Part shown: piece after piece, positions 59,784-64,000 of the stretch
How positions within the stretch are numbered: the stretch's first letter is position 1
Layout of the letters: every line of letters starts with the position of its first letter
Assembly (NCBI GenBank): GCA_035504175.1
Contig: DATJSJ010000025.1
Location: 51,075-115,074, forward strand
Source: DATJSJ01 sp035504175
Lineage (GTDB): Bacteria > Pseudomonadota > Alphaproteobacteria > Acetobacterales > Acetobacteraceae
DNA: 64,000 nucleotides
Reading direction: 5' to 3'
The notes under the pieces: model-generated
Database searches by the model: none
Told to the model about the DNA's origin: nothing
What the model saw: only the letters and a program-made list of their open reading frames with translations
Made by a program: the position numbers and the translations under genes

Positions 59784-61056
59784 TGATGTCGGCGGCGAGG
59801 AACTGGCCCCAGCGGCGGACGAGGTGATTGTGCTCCGGCACGGTGCTGCTCCAGACGCCGATATGCGAGAGCCGCTGCCATTGCGCGCCGCCCTCGCGCG
59901 CCTCGCCCGGACGTACCGCGGTACGGCCGTACGGATCGCAGAGCGCGGTGCGCGCCGCCTCGCCCTGATACCAGTAGCCCCATTCCGCGGCCGACAGCTC
60001 CGCCTGCACCCGGCTCGGGATCGCGAAATAATAGCCCTGGCGCGCCATCACCGCGCCCGGCCAGCCGGCCAGCCACCAGTTGATGTACTCGTATGCAGCG
60101 TCGAGCGCCCGGCCGCGCAGATGCGCCGACAAGGCGAGGCAGCCGTGCCAGGCGCGATAGCCCTCGCGCGGCCGGGCATAGCGCACCGGCACGCCGCAGG
60201 CGCGCAGGTCGATCAGCGTCGGCGACCACATGCTCTCGACCGCGGCGCCGCCCTCGAGCATCAGCGCCCGCGCCTCGGCGGTCGATTGCCACAGCCCGGC
60301 GAAATGCCCGGCTTGGCGCTTGCGGATCAAGAGCCGCACGAGCTGGTCGATCTCGTCGATCGTCGGCCGGTCGATCTCGCCGAACCGCACCAGGCCGAGC
60401 GCGCTCGACGCCATCGCCGCGTCCGCGGCGCCGATCGTCGCGTCCGCCACCAGCGCGACGCGGCCGCGCAGCCGGTCGTCGAGCAGCCAGCCCCAGCTTT
60501 CCTCCGCCGCCGCGAGCTCGCGCGGCAGCGCCTCCGGCAGGTAGCCGAAGGCATCAACGTTGAACACGGTCGGAACCGCACTGATCCGCTCCGCCGGCAG
60601 CCCGCCCAGCCGCAGATCAGCCTGCACATACAAGCGTTCCTGCGGCGTGTCGGCCGGGCTGCCGAGCCGGCTGCGGATGCCGATCGCGAGATTCTCCCGC
60701 ACCAGATCGTCCCACAGACGCAGCCGCGCGGTCCGGATCGGCTGCAGCGCGCCGGACGACCAGACGACGGCGATGTTGTGGAACCACTGGTCGTAGACGT
60801 CGTAGCTGCTCGGCTGCAGCGCCGCGCGCCGCTGCGCCGTGACGCCGTCGAGCACGTCAAAGTCGAGCTCGATCCCGAGCTCCTGCATCGCACGCCGGCG
60901 CAGCGGCTCCAGCAGCGTCACCGCCGTGCCGAGCACGCGCAGCCGCACCCGCCCGGCACTGTGCAGCGCCGGCACCGGCAGCGCGTCGGGCCTGCCGTCG
61001 TCATTGCTCGCACCGGCGGGCCTGCCGCCGCTGTCGCGCTGCGTCCGTCTGGTCAT
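59734..61056 (-). CDS. PotD-like binding protein without a recognisable signal peptide
   Basis: A 440-residue relative of the binding protein at 52652. LRVLGTAVTLLEPLRRRAMQELGI, SYDVYDQWFHNIAVVWSSGALQPI and the ending GVWSSTVPEHNHLVRRWGQFLAA match that subgroup. The N-terminus (MTRRTQRDSGGRPAGASNDDGRPD…) is polar with no hydrophobic stretch or twin-arginine site, and a longer in-frame start at 61236 does not supply one. Either a true start lies outside the annotated frame, or this protein stays in the cytoplasm, possibly sensing the substrate. It is convergent with gntR. Function as a transport component is uncertain. Confidence 0.78.
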   Translation of the reverse strand: MTRRTQRDSGGRPAGASNDDGRPDALPVPALHSAGRVRLRVLGTAVTLLEPLRRRAMQELGIELDFDVLDGVTAQRRAALQPSSYDVYDQWFHNIAVVWSSGALQPIRTARLRLWDDLVRENLAIGIRSRLGSPADTPQERLYVQADLRLGGLPAERISAVPTVFNVDAFGYLPEALPRELAAAEESWGWLLDDRLRGRVALVADATIGAADAAMASSALGLVRFGEIDRPTIDEIDQLVRLLIRKRQAGHFAGLWQSTAEARALMLEGGAAVESMWSPTLIDLRACGVPVRYARPREGYRAWHGCLALSAHLRGRALDAAYEYINWWLAGWPGAVMARQGYYFAIPSRVQAELSAAEWGYWYQGEAARTALCDPYGRTAVRPGEAREGGAQWQRLSHIGVWSSTVPEHNHLVRRWGQFLAADITTARSGRETAAAPAWG

Positions 61057-61295
61057 TCCGCGTCCGTCATTCCTGCCGCCGCGGCGCGCAGAGTAGAAAC
61101 CGCCGCCGGCGAAGCCAACCGGCGTGACGCCCGCGGCGGGCGGGGTTTCGTGCGGCCGGGCATGCCGATAGGCTCGCGAGTCGCTGCCGCGCCCGACCGG
61201 CGGCGGAACGCCCCCGCCCGGGCGACGGCCCGGCATCGTCCGTCGCGCGCCGGCAGCGCCCCCGCCGCCGCCCCTCCAGCGAGGAGACAGGCTTC
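61057..61295. other. Divergent intergenic region upstream of the biotin-carboxylase operon
   Basis: 239 bp between the binding-protein gene (-) and the BCCP gene (+). No gene was seen. It must hold the promoter of the biotin-dependent enzyme operon; a GAGGAGAC ribosome site precedes the BCCP start. No clear operator. Confidence 0.5.
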
Positions 61296-61538
61296 ATGTC
61301 CGTGAAAACCGTCGCCGCGCCGCTGCCCGGCACGTTCTATCGCAGCCCGGCGCCGGGCGAGCCGCCGTTCAAGACGGAGGGCAGTACGGTGGCACCCGGC
61401 GAGACGGTCGGCCTGATCGAGGTCATGAAAACCTTCACCCAGGTCGCCGCCGAGGAGGCCGGCAAGCTCGTGCGCTTCCTGGTCGAGAACGAGGACGCGG
61501 TGATGGCCGGCCAGCCGCTGTACGAGCTGGAGAGCTGA
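61296..61538 (+). CDS. Short biotin carboxyl carrier protein
   Basis: An 80-residue biotinyl domain. The biotinylation site is Lys45 in EVMKTF, in place of the AMKM common in AccB. Hydrophobic strands (VAAPLPGTFYRSPAP, VGLIEVMKTFTQVAAEEAGKLVRFLVENEDAVMAGQPLYELE) form the usual barrel, and the length is just the domain, without the long N-terminal linker of AccB (~150 residues). Its stop overlaps the carboxylase gene by one base. It carries carboxybiotin between the biotin carboxylase and the carboxyltransferase subunits. Such short BCCPs accompany PxpB/PxpC-type operons. Confidence 0.9.
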   Translation: MSVKTVAAPLPGTFYRSPAPGEPPFKTEGSTVAPGETVGLIEVMKTFTQVAAEEAGKLVRFLVENEDAVMAGQPLYELES

Positions 61539-62923
61539 TGCCGGTCTCGCGCCTCCTCATCGCCAATCGCGGCGAGATCGCGGTGCGGATCATCCGCGCC
61601 GCCCGCGAGCTCGGGCTTCAGACCGTGCAGGTGGCCAGCCGCGCCGATCTCGACATGCCGGCCGCCCGCCTCGCCGACCAGGTGGTGGAGATCGGGCCGC
61701 CGCAGGCGGCGCGCTCCTATCTCTCGATCGAGGCGATCCTGCGCGCCGCCGAGACGAGCGGCGCCGACGCGGTGCATCCGGGCTACGGCTTCCTGGCGGA
61801 GAACGCCGCGTTCGCGGAGGCGGTGGAGCGCGCCGGCCTCACCTTCGTCGGTCCCCGGCCGGAGACGATCCGGTTGATGGGCGACAAGGCCGCGGCCCGC
61901 GCCGCGGCCGCCGCCGCCGGCGTGCCGACCGTGCCCGGGACCGAAGGCCGGCTCGCCGATAGCGCCGCGGCGCGCGAGGCCGCCGCCCGCATCGGCTTTC
62001 CGCTGATGATCAAGGCTGCGGCCGGTGGCGGCGGACGTGGCATCCGCATCGCCGAGGACATGGCGGGACTCGAAACCCTGCTGCAGCAGGCGGCGGCCGA
62101 GGCCGGCGCCAGCTTCGGCGATGCCGGGTTGTACCTGGAGCGCTGCGTCCCGCGCGCGCGGCACGTCGAGGTGCAGGTGCTGGGCGACGGCGAATCCGTC
62201 ATCCACCTGTTCGAGCGCGAATGCTCCGTGCAGCGGCGACGGCAGAAACTCTGGGAGGAGGCGCCGGCCGCCTGCCTGGACGACGCAACCCGCGCCGCGT
62301 TGTGCGACTCCGCCGTGCGGCTGGCGCAGTCGGTCGGCTATCGCGGCGCCGGCACGCTGGAGTATCTGTTCGACGCAGCGAGCGGCGATTTCTACTTCAT
62401 CGAGATGAACACCCGCATCCAGGTCGAGCATCCGGTGACCGAGGCGATCACCGGCATCGACCTGGTGCGCGAGATGATCCGCATCGCCGCCGGCGAGCGC
62501 CTGCGCTGGCGGCAGGACGCGATCACCCGCCGCTTCCACGCGATCGAGTGTCGGATCAACGCCGAGGATCCGGCGCGCGGCTTCCTGCCCTCGCCCGGCC
62601 GGATCGAATCGCTGCGCCTGCCCGGCGGGCCGGGCGTGCGCTTCGATGCCGCGATCGAGGCGGGCGGGATCGTGCCGCCCTTCTACGATTCGCTGCTCGG
62701 CAAGCTGATCGTCTGGGACGAGACGCGCGACGCAGCACTTCGGCGCATGGCGCGGGCGCTGGCGGAGCTGGAGATCGGCGGCGTCGCGACCACCATCCCG
62801 CTCGGCCGCGCGCTCGCCGCGGCGCCGGACATCCGGGCCGGGCGCGTGCACACGACCTGGCTCGAATCCTGGCTCGCGCAGCACGACTTCACCCCCGAGA
62901 GAGAGGCGGAACCGATCCCATGA
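61538..62923 (+). CDS. Biotin carboxylase (AccC-like)
   Basis: A 461-residue ATP-grasp enzyme. Motifs: LLIANRGEIAVRIIRAARELG (1-25), KAAAGGGGRGIRI (about 160), ERDCSVQRR-like ERECSVQRRRQK and the catalytic EMNTRIQVEHPVTE. It carboxylates biotin on the BCCP from bicarbonate and ATP. The length is close to AccC (449). Context with PxpB/PxpC homologues instead of AccA/AccD suggests that the acceptor is not acetyl-CoA. The start overlaps the BCCP stop and the stop overlaps the next gene by four bases, so the set is translated together. Confidence 0.93.
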   Translation: MPVSRLLIANRGEIAVRIIRAARELGLQTVQVASRADLDMPAARLADQVVEIGPPQAARSYLSIEAILRAAETSGADAVHPGYGFLAENAAFAEAVERAGLTFVGPRPETIRLMGDKAAARAAAAAAGVPTVPGTEGRLADSAAAREAAARIGFPLMIKAAAGGGGRGIRIAEDMAGLETLLQQAAAEAGASFGDAGLYLERCVPRARHVEVQVLGDGESVIHLFERECSVQRRRQKLWEEAPAACLDDATRAALCDSAVRLAQSVGYRGAGTLEYLFDAASGDFYFIEMNTRIQVEHPVTEAITGIDLVREMIRIAAGERLRWRQDAITRRFHAIECRINAEDPARGFLPSPGRIESLRLPGGPGVRFDAAIEAGGIVPPFYDSLLGKLIVWDETRDAALRRMARALAELEIGGVATTIPLGRALAAAPDIRAGRVHTTWLESWLAQHDFTPEREAEPIP

Positions 62924-63792
62924 CACGCACCTCCTTCGGCGCGGATGAGCACGTCTTCGTCGAAGTGGCGGAGGAGATGTCGCTCGAGGCGTTCTTCACC
63001 GCGCTGTCCGTCACCAAGGCGCTGCGCGCCGCGCAGATCCGCGGCGTCGCCGAGATCTGCCCCGCCAATGCCTCGTTCCAGGTCAAGTTCGACCCGGACG
63101 TGATCGCGCCGGACGACATGCTGGCGGAGATCAAAGCGGTGCAGGCGCAGGCCGCCGGCGCCGACCACACGCTCGCCACCCGCATTGTCGAGGTGCCGGT
63201 CTACTACAACGACCCCTGGACGCATGCGACGCTGATGCGCTTCCGCGAGCGGCACCAGGACCCGCAATCGACCGATCTCGACTACGCCGCGCGGATCAAC
63301 GATTTCGGCTCGGTCGACGACTTCATCACGGCGCATTCCGGCGCGCCCTGGTTCGTCTCGATGGTCGGCTTCGTCGCCGGCCTGCCGTTCCTGTACCAGA
63401 TGGTCGAGCGACCGCGGCAGATCGAGGTGCCGAAATACCTGCGCCCGCGCACCGACACGCCGAAACTGACGGTCGGCCATGGCGGTTGCTTCGGCTGCAT
63501 CTATTCGGTGCGCGGCGCCGGTGGCTACCAGATGTTCGGCATCACGCCGATGCCGATCTACGACCCGAAGCAGGAGATCAGCTACCTCCGCAACTTCATG
63601 ATCTTCTTCAACCCGGGCGACATGGTGAAATTCCGCCCGGTCGACCGCGCCGAATACGAGGCGATCGAGCAGGACGTCGCGGCCGGCCGGTTCGAGCCGC
63701 GCATCCGCCCGGTCACCTTCTCGCTCGATGCATTCCGCGCCGATCCCGGCGCCACCACCGCCGCGCTGCTGGAGACGCTGCATGGACATTGA
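62920..63792 (+). CDS. PxpB/KipI-like carboxyltransferase subunit
   Basis: A 290-residue protein of the 5-oxoprolinase subunit B / KipI / allophanate-hydrolase-subunit-1 family. It has FVAGLPFLYQM in place of the GFAPGFPYL motif and the HGGCFGCIYSVRGAGGYQMFGITPMPIYDP block corresponding to GGQTGIYPxxSPGGWxLIGRTP. In urea carboxylase this domain is half of the carboxyltransferase. The N-terminal 70 residues (VFVEVAEEMSLEAFFTALSVTKALRAAQI) are the family's ring-like alpha/beta part. Its start overlaps the biotin carboxylase stop (ATGA). The degenerate LPFL motif and extra cysteines set it apart from true PxpB, so the substrate may differ. Confidence 0.85.
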   Translation: MTRTSFGADEHVFVEVAEEMSLEAFFTALSVTKALRAAQIRGVAEICPANASFQVKFDPDVIAPDDMLAEIKAVQAQAAGADHTLATRIVEVPVYYNDPWTHATLMRFRERHQDPQSTDLDYAARINDFGSVDDFITAHSGAPWFVSMVGFVAGLPFLYQMVERPRQIEVPKYLRPRTDTPKLTVGHGGCFGCIYSVRGAGGYQMFGITPMPIYDPKQEISYLRNFMIFFNPGDMVKFRPVDRAEYEAIEQDVAAGRFEPRIRPVTFSLDAFRADPGATTAALLETLHGH

Positions 63793-64000
63793 GGTGCTCA
63801 AACCCGGCCTCTCCACCTCGGTGCAGGATCTGGGCCGGCCCGGCTACTATCATCTCGGCATCCCGCTCTCCGGTGCGATGGACCGCCTGGCGCTGGCTGC
63901 GGCCAACCGCCTGGTCGGCAATGACGAAGGCGACGCCGCACTGGAAGCGGTGTTCATGGGACCGGAGCTGCGCTTCGCAACCGACACCGTCGTCGCGGTC
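63782..64000 (+). CDS. PxpC/KipA-like carboxyltransferase subunit (partial, cut by window end)
   Basis: The first 73 codons are present. The N-terminus reads MDIEVLKPGLSTSVQDLG and then RPGYYHLGIPLSGAMDR followed by AANRLVGNDEGDAALE. These are the characteristic opening of the 'biotin-dependent carboxyltransferase' (KipA, allophanate-hydrolase-subunit-2) family. The start overlaps the PxpB gene by 11 bases. With the preceding three genes it completes the domain set of urea carboxylase as separate subunits. The rest, and any PxpA (LamB/YcsF) gene, lie beyond the window. Confidence 0.9.
   Translation, partial: MDIEVLKPGLSTSVQDLGRPGYYHLGIPLSGAMDRLALAAANRLVGNDEGDAALEAVFMGPELRFATDTVVAV

Overview
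The window is a very GC-rich bacterial segment with dense, overlapping operons (many ATGA/GTGA stop-start overlaps). GC-rich hairpins of the kind CCAGGACC-GCA-GGTCCTGG sit between genes. Gene content points to an alphaproteobacterium, plausibly Acetobacteraceae/Rhodospirillales; this is an inference from codon use, a duplicated TssC and transporter families. No rRNA, tRNA or transposase gene was seen.

Region 1 (1-21465, all minus strand) is an extracellular contractile injection system (eCIS). Transcription runs right to left: a degenerate receiver-like protein, sheath, tube, a zinc-ribbon baseplate protein, a Pro/Ala-rich protein with short conserved ends, the DUF4255/Pvc16-type cap, the AAA+ ATPase, a 91-residue unknown, a CIS-tube adaptor, a LysM-like tail protein, a gpD-type hub, a gpV-type spike base, a PAAR-like tip, gp25, two baseplate J-type proteins, a gpI-like tail protein, and a DUF6519 protein cut by the window start. 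No obvious cargo toxin lies in the window. A 493-bp hairpin-rich gap interrupts the operon before the last gene.

Region 2 (21922-28881) is an alpha-glucoside/isomaltose uptake and hydrolysis operon on the minus strand: binding protein, two permeases, a UgpC/MsmK-type ATPase and a GH13 oligo-1,6-glucosidase-like enzyme. A stem-loop sits just downstream of the binding-protein gene, and an apparently decayed LacI-type regulator lies upstream.

Region 3 (28882-48310) is a type VI secretion system (T6SS) in three blocks: tssK-tssL(OmpA)-tssM-tagF-pppA (+), tssH/clpV (-), and tssA, tssB-tssC-tssC2-tagJ-tssE-tssF-tssG (+). Hcp, VgrG, TssJ, Fha and PpkA are absent from the window. The TssC duplication and lack of TssJ recall the Agrobacterium system.

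Region 4 (48562-64000) is metabolic. It holds a DUF485/ActP-like symporter pair and a locus with a CE4-type deacetylase, two spermidine/putrescine-type ABC ATPases, two related binding proteins (one without a signal peptide), two permeases and two SDR dehydrogenases. Next come a double-helix-turn-helix GntR regulator and, finally, BCCP, biotin carboxylase, PxpB and PxpC homologues. Those last four genes together contain the domain set of urea carboxylase, split into subunits. The last gene is cut by the window end.
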